DNA of 64,000 bases from Heyndrickxia acidicola (lineage in GTDB: Bacteria; Bacillota; Bacilli; Bacillales; Bacillaceae_C), in NCBI RefSeq assembly GCF_001636425.1, contig NZ_KV440953.1, forward strand, positions 1,252,847 through 1,316,846. The letters are read 5' to 3'. The notes beneath the pieces were generated by a model. That model was not told the DNA's origin. It ran no database searches and was given only the letters and a program-made list of their open reading frames with translations. How positions within the stretch are numbered: the first letter of the stretch is position 1; each line of letters begins with the position of its first letter. Positions 26,081 through 35,790 of the stretch are shown here, in pieces. The position numbers and the translations under genes are program-made.

Positions 26081-26607
26081 GTTTCTCCGCCACATGCAGC
26101 GCCTTTAAAAACTGCCATGCGTACATGGCGGAAGCACCTATATATCTTGCCTTTCCAGCCCTCACAATATCATGCAAAGCTTCCATCGTCTCTTCAATAG
26201 GAGTATTGTAATCCCAGCGATGGATGATATAAAGGTCTACGTAATCGGTCCCTAATCTCTTAAGACTTTTATCGATTTCGCTCATTATAGCCTTTCTAGA
26301 AAGACCGTCTCCATTTGGACCTTCATGCATTCGTTGATGCACCTTCGTGGCAATGACAATTTCATCGCGATTAGCAAAATCCTTAAACGCTCGTCCAAGA
26401 ATTTCCTCACTGGTTCCCATTGAATAAATGTTCGCTGTATCAAAAAAATTGATACCTAATTCAAGGGCTTTTTTAATAACAGGCCGACTGTTCTCCTAAT
26501 CCATTACCCACGGGTGAAACCAACGTTCTGCTACACCAAACCCTACAACCAAGGCAAAGTCTCGATACATCTAACCCTGTATTCCCAAGCTTTGTATATT
26601 CCATTCG
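26081..26607 (-). pseudogene. Aldo/keto reductase remnant (YajO type)
   Basis: The N-terminal half of an AKR is spread over several frames: MEYTKLGNTGLDVSRLCLGC, then IKKALELGINFFDTANIYS, then an open part GTSEEILG to AEKHGWTR. The (alpha/beta)8 barrel stops after about 175 residues, so it is inactive. Confidence 0.8.
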
Positions 26608-26789
26608 CAAGTCCCCACCTTCCAAAAATGAAACGTTTTAAATCTTACATTATTAGTATAAGAATAATTTCTATTATCACAATTGTTAAATAATTACGAT
26701 TTGTTCATTAATAAGCAAATCTATAAAAATTGTTCAGTAACTTTTGCACCCGACTTACTTATCACGGTTCAAAGCACTCCCCCACACTG

Positions 26790-27668
26790 TCAATCTGTTA
26801 ACCCCTTTTTCAGGTTCTCTATGATTTGTTGAATGGCAGGATTATCTCTTTTTTCCACCTTATAGGCAGCATAGAGCGTATTTTTAACGGAAAGGTGAGG
26901 AAATAAAAGGTTTGTTTTCTTTTGCTTTACAGATTCCTGGATTAAATAAAGAGGCAGAATGCTCACTCCCATCCCATGTTCAATTGCCGACAGGATTGCT
27001 CTTAAATCCGGAATGACGTGAAACGGTTCAATAAAAGGGCGATCGCCGAAATTCGCCCTCCAATAACGCCGGATGATGGGCAGCTCCAAGCCATAGCTCA
27101 GCCATTTTTGTCCGCTCAGCCATTGTTCGATCTCATTATTTTCTAATGCATCCGTTGAATAATCAGGCGGAGCAGTTACGACAAACGTCTCAACATCTAT
27201 TTTGGTATATTCAATACCTGGAATTTGGAGCTTTTGAGTAGCAATGAATAGGTCAATATGGTCCCTTTGGAGTTCTTCCAGCAATTGAGCCGTTGTACCA
27301 AATTGAACGGAAAGCCGTATCTCCAGCTCCTTTAAATTCCCTAAGGCATTTTGTGTAAAATACTCTACAGCCGATCCCAACCGGACAATCGGTTCTGATT
27401 TTATTACAGACATATGCCTGATTTCCATTGACATACTTTCCAGATTCTCAATTAAAGGAACAAGCTTGGTATAGAGCTCCTTCCCTTTATCCGTCGGAAT
27501 CATTTTGCGGGGAGCCCGAATAAACAACGGCTCTCCAACCTCTGCCTCCAAAGCAGCGAGATGCTGACTCATGGCAGGCTGTGTTAATATGCGTGCCTGG
27601 GCTGCTGCAGACACGGATCGATGCTTATAGATACTGATAAAGCTCCGATACCATTCAAAATCTATCAT
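26790..27668 (-). CDS. LysR-family transcriptional regulator
   Basis: 292 residues from MIDFEWYRSFISIYKHRSVS. The helix-turn-helix is SVSAAAQARILTQPAMSQHLAALEAEVGEPLF (residues about 18-50), followed by a substrate-binding domain with GSAVEYFTQNALGNL. AAAGGAATAG precedes the ATG at 27668; a longer frame starting at 27797 lacks a signal. Control of the monooxygenase-quinone reductase pair next to it is plausible but not shown. Confidence 0.88.
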   Translation of the reverse strand: MIDFEWYRSFISIYKHRSVSAAAQARILTQPAMSQHLAALEAEVGEPLFIRAPRKMIPTDKGKELYTKLVPLIENLESMSMEIRHMSVIKSEPIVRLGSAVEYFTQNALGNLKELEIRLSVQFGTTAQLLEELQRDHIDLFIATQKLQIPGIEYTKIDVETFVVTAPPDYSTDALENNEIEQWLSGQKWLSYGLELPIIRRYWRANFGDRPFIEPFHVIPDLRAILSAIEHGMGVSILPLYLIQESVKQKKTNLLFPHLSVKNTLYAAYKVEKRDNPAIQQIIENLKKGLTD

Positions 27669-27830
27669 TTTGATTCTATTCCTTTCTAGCACTATAACTT
27701 TGAGCCATTGAGGGAGGCATTTGAAATGTAGACGGCTTTCTATTGTAAAGAAGCCGCAAATTCCTATCATAAGACTGTATGAATAAGGATTGAGCACCGT
27801 CCTGTAATTCGAACGGTGCTGATAGCAGAA

Positions 27831-28121
27831 CTATTCCACAACTTCCTCCAAGCGGTAAACTTCTCTTGTTTCAAGCAAATCTGCAACATTTTTCCTATAC
27901 TCTTTATAATGCGGAGCCTCCATATGATGTTGAAGCGCTGTTTCGTCTTTCCAGATTTCATAAAACATAAATGTTCCTTTATCATCCAATGATTCATGGA
28001 GCGTATATTTTACGCAGCCTTCTTCTTCACGGGATGCAGGAAGCACCTTTTTTAATTCCTCTCTCAGCAGCGGTTCTTTTCCTGGTTTTGCTTTTAAAAT
28101 GGCTGTAATGATGACGGCCAT
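27831..28121 (-). CDS. Antibiotic biosynthesis monooxygenase-like (quinol monooxygenase) protein
   Basis: 96 residues, an ABM-domain ferredoxin-like fold: GCVKYTLHESLDDKGTFMFY and EIWKDETALQHHMEAPHYKEY. The family includes YgiN quinol monooxygenase. Upstream lies a zinc-type quinone reductase on the same strand, so a quinone-handling unit is likely. Confidence 0.88.
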   Translation of the reverse strand: MAVIITAILKAKPGKEPLLREELKKVLPASREEEGCVKYTLHESLDDKGTFMFYEIWKDETALQHHMEAPHYKEYRKNVADLLETREVYRLEEVVE

Positions 28122-28184
28122 GGCTTTTCACTCTCCTGTTACGATTTTTTAAAAGAAAGCCTTGTAAGAATAAATGTACACCCC

Positions 28185-29165
28185 TTACTTTAGTTTCGCT
28201 ACCATTTTGCCTTTCACATGTCGTTTTGACAGTTCTTCCAGGGCATTTGGTACTTCTTCCAAAGAAATGACTCTTTCCAGCAGCGGCAAGATTTTTTTCT
28301 CTGCCACCAAAGCCAAAAATTCGTCCCCTATCCTTGCCAGGTCTTTTTCTGCTATACGATCATGATTGTGATGAATCGCATTTAAAGCAACTTCATGATA
28401 AGAAATGACTTTCGTGAAGGGCTTAATCCGCGAATAATCAGGCGCACCTGCAATATGGGCAATATGGCCGTTATAAGCGATCATATCCAAAGAAGCTGTA
28501 GCGCTGTCTCTGCTGACTGTATCTAAAACAGCATCTACACCGTGTCCATCCGTCCATTCCATGACTCGCTCTTTTACATCCTCATGTTGATAATCGATTA
28601 CAAGATCCGCCCCAAGAGAAAGAACATAATCGTGGTTTTTAGCAGAAGCCGTTGAGATCACTTTTTTGCCTGCCAGCTTTGCCAATTGAACCGCAAAGCC
28701 GCCCACGCCTCCTGCTCCGCCATGAATGAGGATTGTATCAATGGATGAAAGCGGGAGCTTACGGAATAATGCCTGATAGGCGGTATATCCTGCTGTCGGC
28801 AAAGCGGCCGCTTCTTCAAATGATACGCTGTCCGGAATACGGGATATCGTATGGGCCGTTGTAACGGCGTACTCTGCAAAGCCGCCCTTTTTGTTAAAAT
28901 CACAATGGTAAACGACTCTATCGCCTTTTCTCCAATCCGTCACTCCTTCTCCTGTCTCATAAATTGTACCAGCTACATCCAAACCCAAAATATGAGGGTA
29001 TTCCCAATTAGGATTGCCCCCTGTAGCTGTTTTATAATCTACCGGATTCAGACCAACTGCATGAACCTCGCCCACAACCTCTCCTTTTTGTGGGCGCGGC
29101 CTGTCGATTTCCTCTACTTTCATTGTTCTCCATTCATTTTTTCCTTTTAATAATAACGCTTTCAT
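28185..29165 (-). CDS. MDR-family alcohol dehydrogenase / quinone oxidoreductase
   Basis: 326 residues. GroES-like N-terminal part (GEVHAVGLNPVDYKTATGG), then the nucleotide-binding motif IHGGAGGVGGFAVQLAKLAG near residue 148. No structural zinc cysteine cluster, so it belongs to the zinc-free zeta-crystallin/quinone-reductase branch. It uses NADPH to reduce quinones or enals. GAAAGGAGAACAG precedes the ATG. Confidence 0.9.
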   Translation of the reverse strand: MKALLLKGKNEWRTMKVEEIDRPRPQKGEVVGEVHAVGLNPVDYKTATGGNPNWEYPHILGLDVAGTIYETGEGVTDWRKGDRVVYHCDFNKKGGFAEYAVTTAHTISRIPDSVSFEEAAALPTAGYTAYQALFRKLPLSSIDTILIHGGAGGVGGFAVQLAKLAGKKVISTASAKNHDYVLSLGADLVIDYQHEDVKERVMEWTDGHGVDAVLDTVSRDSATASLDMIAYNGHIAHIAGAPDYSRIKPFTKVISYHEVALNAIHHNHDRIAEKDLARIGDEFLALVAEKKILPLLERVISLEEVPNALEELSKRHVKGKMVAKLK

Positions 29166-29305
29166 TCTGTTCTCCTTTCATTTTTTAAGTGCTGTTTAAG
29201 CATCGATTGGTGCTTTTCTTTCAATCGGGACATTCTGATTTGGTCCGTCATCATATCTTTACCTTTAAGCTTTACCTGATCGATTAAAAATAAGTTCAAA
29301 AAGAG

Positions 29306-29335
29306 AAGCCTGTACACATTTTGTTATACAGGCTT
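29306..29335 (-). terminator. Rho-independent terminator after the DJ-1/PfpI gene
   Basis: AAGCCTGTA and TACAGGCTT form the stem, followed on the minus strand by CTCTTTTTG. Confidence 0.75.
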
Positions 29336-29350
29336 TCATTGAAATATTAT

Positions 29351-30013
29351 TTACGCTAATTGCTTAGTGACTGCTTTTGCAACACTGATAGTAGATTGCG
29401 GGTTTTGTCCTGTAATCAAATTGCCATCTACCTCCAGATGGTCAGACCAGTTGGATGCTGCTTCGAAATTTGCACCTAACTCGCGAAGTCGTGATTCTAA
29501 CAGGAAAGGCATATATTGGTCTAATGTCGTTTCTTTTTCTTCTGCGTCTGTGAAAGATGTAACTGTTTTTCCTTTTACTAAAGGAGTTCCGTCAGACAAT
29601 TTCACACCCACCAAGCCAGCAGGGCCATGGCATACAGCCGCTACCACCTTACCAGACTCATACAAGTCCCGAATGATCGCTTGAAGCTTATCATTTTCCG
29701 GCATATCGAACATCGTTCCATGTCCGCCAGGAAGGAAAATAGCATCAAATTTAGAAACATCGTTTATTTCATCAAGCTTCACTGTGTTTTCCAAATACTT
29801 AGCTGTGTCCAGTACTTCCTGAGGGTCATCCCCTTGTAGACTTCTTTCATCTACCGGCGCTTTTCCGCCTAGAGGACTTGCAACGGTAATGTCATAACCC
29901 AATTTATCAAATTCAACATAGGCTTCGCCAAACTCAGAAAGCCAAAGCCCTGTTTCATGGTCCTCATTCATTTTGTCGGCTGTTGTCACAACCATTAATA
30001 TATGTTTCGACAT
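29351..30013 (-). CDS. DJ-1/PfpI-family protein (Hsp31-like glyoxalase III)
   Basis: 220 residues. The nucleophile elbow VAAVCHGPAGL with the reactive cysteine is near residue 128; a conserved glutamate and FLPGGHGTMFD near 93 complete the site. This subgroup includes Hsp31-type proteins with methylglyoxal-detoxifying or deglycase activity. GGAGGATG precedes the ATG. Monocistronic, with a terminator. Confidence 0.9.
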   Translation of the reverse strand: MSKHILMVVTTADKMNEDHETGLWLSEFGEAYVEFDKLGYDITVASPLGGKAPVDERSLQGDDPQEVLDTAKYLENTVKLDEINDVSKFDAIFLPGGHGTMFDMPENDKLQAIIRDLYESGKVVAAVCHGPAGLVGVKLSDGTPLVKGKTVTSFTDAEEKETTLDQYMPFLLESRLRELGANFEAASNWSDHLEVDGNLITGQNPQSTISVAKAVTKQLA

Positions 30014-30019
30014 AAATAC

Positions 30020-30703
30020 ATCCTCCTAAAGTCTGTTTTAGTTTCTTTCATCTTACTTACAGTTTCTATCTTAGACCCCTTCTATCTATAATACAAATAA
30101 TGAAATTATAGCTTTGTTATAAAAATATTTATAGATAATCAGACTATCTTTCATATTGCTCTTATCCATTCCAAGGATATTGTATTCCCACGTTATTCTT
30201 TTTTATGTCTTTAGCAAAGGCTCTTTCGTAAACCTTGTTGCTTTTGGACACAAAAATATCATTTTAAATATATGCTCAGTATTAAAACTTGTGAATAGCA
30301 TACAAAAAGATTCCACGAAGACAGAAAACACAAGGAATAATCCTTTGAACGTAAAACAACAATCTATGGGTAAACAGCTTTAGCAAAAAAGATTACGAAA
30401 TCAGTTTATATTATAGAGAGCAAGATATCTTACTTAATGTATACCCGCATTTTCATTCTTTTAACATTTCAATATCTGTCAGCTTTTTATTGAATTAGGA
30501 TTACCTCCTGTTGAAAAAACAAATCATTGACTTGACTTTTAAAGTGAATTTCTCCCGTTGATGAATATAATGCTGAGTCAGCTAAGAAACACTAGATATC
30601 AGAAACATTTGCACCAATAAAATACGCTTTTGAATGTAATCAAAAGCCTCTTTGTGTGAATTATGTATTGGCTATAATCTCTAAACAGATATATCGGCAA
30701 TCG
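30020..30703. other. Intergenic region containing a dispersed repeat
   Basis: Apart from the repeat at 30219-30392 no gene is supported. A 75-codon plus-strand ORF (30156-30383) runs through the repeat and is its by-product. Confidence 0.45.
30219..30392 (+). repeat. Dispersed MITE-like repeat, copy 1
   Basis: About 174 bases, starting GGCTCTTTCGTAAAC and ending near AAAAAAGA. It matches 59762-59941 over its whole length, including TTGGACACAAAAATATCATT. No coding function is supported. Confidence 0.8.
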
Positions 30704-31042
30704 TTACCTGCCTGAATATTGATAAACGCTTCCAACGTCCATTTCTCCATCAGTATTATATTCGACATATGTTTTTCCTTTATCCTGAAACTCCCACAGC
30801 GTACCTTTCATTTCTTTATCCACTACACCTATTGTTTTCCAAAAAGGAATAAAACGCGGGATGTGAATACCTAATTTTTCTGCTTCGGGAGTAATAACAA
30901 CCAATACTAATTTTGTATTCTTAGAAATTAACGTGTTATTTGGTCCAGTATGAAAATGGGGAACAAATAACAAATATTTAGCCCACCACGCCATAAATGA
31001 AATAAGTATAATGGTAATTGGGGTCATTAATTTTCTCTTCAT
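30704..31042 (-). CDS. Hypothetical membrane-anchored protein
   Basis: 112 residues from MKRKLMTPITIILISFM. One N-terminal hydrophobic anchor (residues 5-25) and a soluble part with WEFQDKGKTYVEYNTDGEMDVGSVY. GGGGG lies six bases before the ATG at 31042. Family not recognised. Confidence 0.65.
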   Translation of the reverse strand: MKRKLMTPITIILISFMAWWAKYLLFVPHFHTGPNNTLISKNTKLVLVVITPEAEKLGIHIPRFIPFWKTIGVVDKEMKGTLWEFQDKGKTYVEYNTDGEMDVGSVYQYSGR

Positions 31043-31176
31043 ATGTCCCCCTATTTTAATCAGCAAAAATATGGTCCATTCCTATTTCCCTCAGAAATCC
31101 GGATATCCGCTTCAATCAACTTGGGGCTAACCTTAAATAGAGAAAGCTAAAATGGAGCATCCCACAGCTGAAAGTA

Positions 31177-31725
31177 CTATTTTAATTGTTTCCAGTCACT
31201 CTTTAACATGCTAAATAAGATTAAATCTTCGTAATGATCATATAACCACTGGCCTTCACGTTTAATCCCCTCTTCTGTAAATCCAAGCCTTCTGGGAATC
31301 GCCAAGCTTTTAACATTATTTACTGCAGCTTGAATTTCAATTCGATTTAAATTCAATTTTTCAAAGAGATAGTTTGCTAATGCCCGCACTGTTTTGGTCA
31401 TGATCCCTTTCCCTTGAGCATTTTCTGCTAATAAATATCCTATACTTGTAGCTCGATTCTTCCAGTCTATATAATGAAGTCCTATCATCCCGACTAATGT
31501 CCCATTGTATCGAATCCCTCCGTCAAACCCATTATTGTTTGCATAATTGGTTAACCATGCAGAGATAACGGGCTCTAAGCCCTCTGGAGATTGTCTTTTA
31601 TCAACCCATAAAAGCCATTTTCGCAAGTGTTCTCTATTCTTATCTATTAGAGAAAACAATTCATTCTTATGTTCTTGTTGAAACAATTGAATTTCAATCT
31701 TTTCATCTACTTTAAAAGAAAACAT
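31177..31725 (-). CDS. GNAT acetyltransferase, RimJ/RimL (YdaF) type
   Basis: 182 residues. It reads IEIQLFQQEHKNELFSLIDKN, then the acetyl-CoA motif YLLAENAQGKGIMTKTVRAL near 95 and NRIEIQAAVNNVKSLAIPRRLGF. B. subtilis YdaF, a ribosomal-protein acetyltransferase homologue, is very similar. The substrate may be a ribosomal protein or a small molecule. Confidence 0.85.
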   Translation of the reverse strand: MFSFKVDEKIEIQLFQQEHKNELFSLIDKNREHLRKWLLWVDKRQSPEGLEPVISAWLTNYANNNGFDGGIRYNGTLVGMIGLHYIDWKNRATSIGYLLAENAQGKGIMTKTVRALANYLFEKLNLNRIEIQAAVNNVKSLAIPRRLGFTEEGIKREGQWLYDHYEDLILFSMLKSDWKQLK

Positions 31726-31885
31726 ACTTCTCCTCCTATTACACTTATGAATATCTATTATTCCTTAGGCTTTTTTTATAGACTTACTTATTCATCACAA
31801 AACACTGAATAAGACTTCATTCAACTAAATATTCACAATGCATTTCTTTGTTAAAACATTTATTAGGCGCAGGTTAGCATTACAC

Positions 31886-32551
31886 TTAGTGAGTAGAAGC
31901 ATTAAATAATACTTTATAGGTAATGAAGAAAAATAAAGTCAACAAAGCGCCCTGCCACAATGGTAGACTGTAGGTGAGAGAATAAGATTCTTTTGTAAAA
32001 AGGTGTAAGATAAAGGCAAGCAAACCTGGCAAAGTGACTAGTAAAACAAACACTAATCGTTTGGTCCAGTCAATCTGCTTACCAAAAGACTGCCCCTTTA
32101 CAAAAGATAAGATTAAATATACTGCTGCAGGTAGAAAACTTAGCGTAAAAACTGTTTCAATTAAGTCAAAAGGAACTATCTGAAATGATTTTTTAACAAT
32201 GGAAGAGACTAGTGCAAACAGAGTATTCACTCCAAATTCTATAGCGAGCAATAAACTGACAATAAAACCTAAATTAACCACTTTTTCTACTACAGATGGG
32301 CGAGGCAGAGAAGAAATTAATTCATCGCAATAAGCTTGCGGGTCTTCCCCAAAAACGTCATATGCTGTTTTACCGTCTTTTTGCACTTCTATCAGCTGCT
32401 GTAAAATATTCAGCAGCAATTCTTCCGCTCTGCGCTGAGAGACTTTTGAACAGCGTATATAAACTACCACCTCTTTATAAACGTCATCATTTTCTTTAGT
32501 TAAATATCTTCTTTTATCAAGATTCATCTGAATCATTTCTTTTATTTTCAC
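31886..32551 (-). CDS. Membrane protein with N-terminal HAAS-like domain
   Basis: 221 residues. The N-terminal 90 residues have the helical HAAS/DUF1129-like pattern (YKEVVVYIRCSKVSQRRAEELL, then DPQAYCDELISSLP), followed by four membrane segments. Such proteins are usually paired with a PadR repressor; none is visible here. GTG start at 32551 with AGAGGAG upstream. Function unknown. Confidence 0.7.
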   Translation of the reverse strand: MKIKEMIQMNLDKRRYLTKENDDVYKEVVVYIRCSKVSQRRAEELLLNILQQLIEVQKDGKTAYDVFGEDPQAYCDELISSLPRPSVVEKVVNLGFIVSLLLAIEFGVNTLFALVSSIVKKSFQIVPFDLIETVFTLSFLPAAVYLILSFVKGQSFGKQIDWTKRLVFVLLVTLPGLLAFILHLFTKESYSLTYSLPLWQGALLTLFFFITYKVLFNASTH

Positions 32552-33091
32552 TTGCGTTTTTTCTCCTCTTATCCAGCCTTTTTCGGTAAAATCTGTTTAT
32601 TGCAAATCATGAATGAAACATTCTTCATAATCCTTCCTCTGACAAATCATTTTTTAAGCCTCAATAACCTGTAATACAAAGTATGAATTACACAAATATT
32701 ACCATATAGTAGATAACTATAATACTAAATTGATATGAAAACAATTTTAATTGGTACGGATAATCAAGACTTCCGCAGATAAAGCAAGTGTCCGGGAGTA
32801 GCTCAACCTGCAGGATGATCGGGGCACTTTCTATGTCTCTCTTAAACCTAATATTGACTTCAATCCCAAGTTGATTGAAGCGAAAGGCACGAGACTCCTG
32901 CGGGAAAAGCAGGCTTAGGGAGACCCCGCAGGAGCACAGCGACGAGGAGGCTCCCGGCCGGCCGCGGAAAGCGAGTGCCTGCAGCGCAAATCAACCCGCA
33001 GGATGATCAGGGCATTAGCAATATCTTAGTTCAATACAAATGGTGAAGAATCTCTTGTTAATTGAAGCGTAATCCGAGTAAAAATGAAAAC
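32552..33091. other. Intergenic region with a GC-rich repeat
   Basis: No gene. Besides the GC-rich element at 32870-32997 there is a short direct repeat: CAACCYGCAGGATGATC at about 32804 and 32992, one on each side of the GC-rich block. Confidence 0.5.
32870..32997. repeat. GC-rich dispersed Bacillus repeat
   Basis: Blocks GAGACTCCTGCGGGAAAAGC, GACCCCGCAGGAGC and GCGGAAAGCGAGTGCCTGCAG, the hallmarks of the highly repeated GC-rich palindromic element found throughout Bacillus genomes. Much higher GC than its surroundings. Partial copies at 35745-35790 and 61522-61560. Confidence 0.85.
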
Positions 33092-33544
33092 CTACAAATC
33101 TTGAGATAATCGAATCATATCCCTGCACTGAATACCACTTTCAAAGATTTCCTCTGAATAATGCCTTAGAAAGAAATCCATTTCAATACCTATTATTCTA
33201 AAACCACATTTTTGATAAAGCGCCAATTGTCCAAGGCTTGAATTACCTGTACCTACTTCTATGGTCTTGAAATCTCTTGCTTTGGCTGTATGGATCGCAC
33301 TCATTACCAGTTGTTTTCCAATACCCCGTCCTTGTTGTGATTCACACACTGCAATGTTTACTAACTCAACCGTACCTGGTCTTGTAGGCAGCAGAACATA
33401 GACACCAATATATTGTTCATCACATTCTGCTACAAAGCATTCTCCCCTTTCTATATACTCTTCAACAAGTAAACGGGAAGGATCCGCTAATAACAATAAA
33501 TTCATAGGGGGTTTTTCACCCACTTTAAGCTTTCTAATATTCAT
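33092..33544 (-). CDS. GNAT acetyltransferase (YvbK-like)
   Basis: 150 residues from MNIRKLKVGEKPPMNLLLLA. GNAT core: VELVNIAVCESQQGRGIGKQLV (acetyl-CoA motif QGRGIGK near residue 74) and IEVGTGNSSLGQLALYQKCGF. Close to B. subtilis YvbK in wording. AAAGGAGG lies seven bases before the ATG at 33544. Substrate unknown. Confidence 0.85.
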   Translation of the reverse strand: MNIRKLKVGEKPPMNLLLLADPSRLLVEEYIERGECFVAECDEQYIGVYVLLPTRPGTVELVNIAVCESQQGRGIGKQLVMSAIHTAKARDFKTIEVGTGNSSLGQLALYQKCGFRIIGIEMDFFLRHYSEEIFESGIQCRDMIRLSQDL

Positions 33545-33750
33545 TCTTAAACCTCCTTTACCAGCCTTACATTCATTCTTTTTGTAAATAACTCTCATTA
33601 AACCCAGAATATACAGATATTTCTAGTCCATTTTAACAAAATGGCCTTAAATCTGCCGTTTAATTTTAAATTTCAGCAGAATGAAATGGAACTGGATCTT
33701 GCCGCCCTGCTTAAAGCTTAGTTCTAAATTTAAATTCTGTTAAATTCATC

Positions 33751-33803
33751 AAACAAGAAAAGCCCCATTCATCTGAGAATAGGACTTTTCTTGTTTGTTT
33801 TTT
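33751..33803. terminator. Bidirectional terminator
   Basis: AAACAAGAAAAG and CTTTTCTTGTTT with an inner CCCATTC/GAATAGG stem form a long hairpin; T-tracts follow on both sides. It lies after the minus-strand corA-like gene. Confidence 0.75.
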
Positions 33804-33827
33804 TATTGTTCATCGGGTTCATTCAGG

Positions 33828-34757
33828 CTACATCCACTTTTTCCGTTTGAAATATACCAGCATTCCGCCTGTTACAAGAATCATCAGTATCCATACATAT
33901 AGGTAGCCGTAATTCCAGCTGTACTCCGGTATATTTTTCAGGTTCATGCCATATAAACCCACGATAAAGGATAGAGGCAAAAATACAGTACTAAAAACGG
34001 TCAGTGTCTTCATAATTTCGTTCATCCGGTCAGCCTTCATGGATATTTGCATATCAAGTAATCCGACCAACGAATCCCGGAACGTATCAATGGAATCCAC
34101 AACCCTTGATATATGGTCATAAATGTCAACAAAGTAGACATCCGCTTCTTTACTTGTATAAGGAAATTTTTGATGGCTGATGGATCCCAGCACTGTTCTT
34201 TCTTCTACAAATATCCGCCGTAATTCATGGGTTTTCCTTTTTAGATGAAAAATCTCGTGTGCAATTTTCGCATAAGGGTCCTGATGGATGGCTTCTTCCC
34301 ATTCTTCCACCTTATCTTCAACATGATCCACGATTTGTACATATTCATCAACGCAGCGATCCATGATGTAATAAAGAATATGGCCAGGATGATTCATCTT
34401 TCCTTCTACCTGCTGCAATTCTTCATACAGCTTGTTTAGGATAGGCAGGTTTTCTTCATAAATAGAGATGACGTAGTTCTCTCCTACTACCAATGCAATT
34501 TCCCTTGCCTTAAATTGTTCGTCAACCGTAAAAAAAGAAATGAATATATTGTTTTTATACCAGTCCATTTTGGGACGCTGATTCATCTTTAAGCAGTCTT
34601 CAACCAAAAGGTGATGGCAGTTAAACATGTCTTTCAAAACATGGTTGATTTCTTCCTCGCTTGGTGAAAGCAGACGAATCCATGCTACCTCGTCCTCCGT
34701 CGGTTTCCTTAATTTGCTTGTTGTCATTTTCTGTTCGGCCTTATTGAAAATTAACAT
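33828..34757 (-). CDS. corA: CorA-family divalent cation transporter
   Basis: 309 residues. Large cytoplasmic N-terminal part, then two C-terminal membrane segments with the pore signature YGMNLKNIPEYSW near residue 271 and a final basic tail YFKRKKWM. CorA forms a homopentamer that lets Mg2+ (or Co2+, Zn2+) through the membrane. GGAGGTACAT precedes the ATG. Confidence 0.92.
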   Translation of the reverse strand: MLIFNKAEQKMTTSKLRKPTEDEVAWIRLLSPSEEEINHVLKDMFNCHHLLVEDCLKMNQRPKMDWYKNNIFISFFTVDEQFKAREIALVVGENYVISIYEENLPILNKLYEELQQVEGKMNHPGHILYYIMDRCVDEYVQIVDHVEDKVEEWEEAIHQDPYAKIAHEIFHLKRKTHELRRIFVEERTVLGSISHQKFPYTSKEADVYFVDIYDHISRVVDSIDTFRDSLVGLLDMQISMKADRMNEIMKTLTVFSTVFLPLSFIVGLYGMNLKNIPEYSWNYGYLYVWILMILVTGGMLVYFKRKKWM

Positions 34758-34902
34758 ATGTACCTCCGGTGTTTTTTACATTTGAATTACAACCTTCTTA
34801 CATCCAGTTTGTCAACACTGTCTTGTATCCGTTATGCTTCAAATGAAACAATAACCCTTTAATTAGGCACTTCACTCATCCTAACAGAAGAAAGATGCAC
34901 CA

Positions 34903-35079
34903 TTAAAAGATTTTTTTGCAAGAATTACAGTATGGTGCAGAATTTCCCCTTTTAACCTTTTTGCTGCACGTAGGACAAACAACAAATGAGCTTTCCTGTG
35001 GCTGTCTCCTTAATTTAATGGCATAAGCTCTTAGAAACACCATAACCAAAAATAATAATAATGTGATGATAATCCCCAT
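34903..35079 (-). CDS. Small zinc-ribbon membrane protein
   Basis: 58 residues. An N-terminal membrane segment (MGIIITLLLFLVMVFLRAYA) is followed by VVCPTCSKKVKRGNSAPYCNSCKKIF, with two CxxC pairs, a typical zinc ribbon. GGGAG lies about nine bases before the ATG. Function unknown. Confidence 0.75.
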   Translation of the reverse strand: MGIIITLLLFLVMVFLRAYAIKLRRQPQESSFVVCPTCSKKVKRGNSAPYCNSCKKIF

Positions 35080-35272
35080 AAGCTATTCTCCCTTTCCCTT
35101 GTCTGATTATGATTATCTCAAATTATCCCCAAAAAACAATCTGTTCTTTTCTGCTATTGTCACAGAATGACGGCATTACGCATCTTATCTTTTTGCATTA
35201 TTTTTTTAGAATTTGCAGCGCATAGCAATTATAAATGCGGCTCTTTTTCAGAAATAGCACTTTTTAGACAGG

Positions 35273-35703
35273 TCAAATCAGCTTAATTACAACGGCTTGC
35301 ATCTTCCTTTTAGTATCCTTTAATGCCTTGTAATCATTAGCTGGAAAAGGATCAACAGGCAGATAAAAATCAGCAAAGGATTGATTTCGATAGCTTGGAA
35401 TCACATGCAAATGATAATGGCCTAGAACATTAAACTCCCCTCCATTTTGAGCAATGGTAATCCCAGCGGGTTTAAACAATACTTGCAGTGTTTTTGAAAT
35501 AAGAATAGATACGTTCATAATCTTAGCTGCCGTATCCGTATCAAGTTCTATAAGATCCTTGAAATGTTGTTAGGTTAGATTCACGTATGCCCCTCATTAA
35601 AAGGATCTCTATCTAAAAGACAGATTATATCTTCATTTTCGAAAACAATATTTACAGTCTCCTTTTTATTTGCAAGCTTGCACCCTAAACATTCACTTTC
35701 CAA
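35273..35703 (-). pseudogene. HIT-family hydrolase, frameshifted
   Basis: The N-terminal part (CLGCKLANKKETVNIVFEN, RDPFNEGHT) and the later part (HFKDLIELDTDTAAKIMNVS, then GHYHLHVIPSY with the HxHxH triad) lie in different frames, joined near 35575 with stops in between. HIT proteins are nucleotide hydrolases or transferases; this copy cannot be translated whole. The ATG at 35518 gives only an 81-residue C-terminal piece. Confidence 0.85.
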
Positions 35704-35744
35704 TCTTCATCACACTCCTTTTATCATTAGACTCTGTTAATCTT

Positions 35745-35790
35745 GCCTGTTGATTTTCACTCCAGGCAATCACTTTCCGAGGGCTTATGC
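35745..35790. repeat. Partial copy of the GC-rich Bacillus repeat
   Basis: GTTGATTTTCACTCCAGGCA followed by CACTTTCCG matches the end of the element at 32950-32997 on the opposite strand, with loss of the rest. Confidence 0.5.

Noticed and set aside
30156-30383. Plus-strand ORF in the first dispersed repeat, and its counterpart at 59693-59896
   Set aside because: The similarity between them follows from the DNA repeat; stop positions and starts differ and there is no ribosome binding site.
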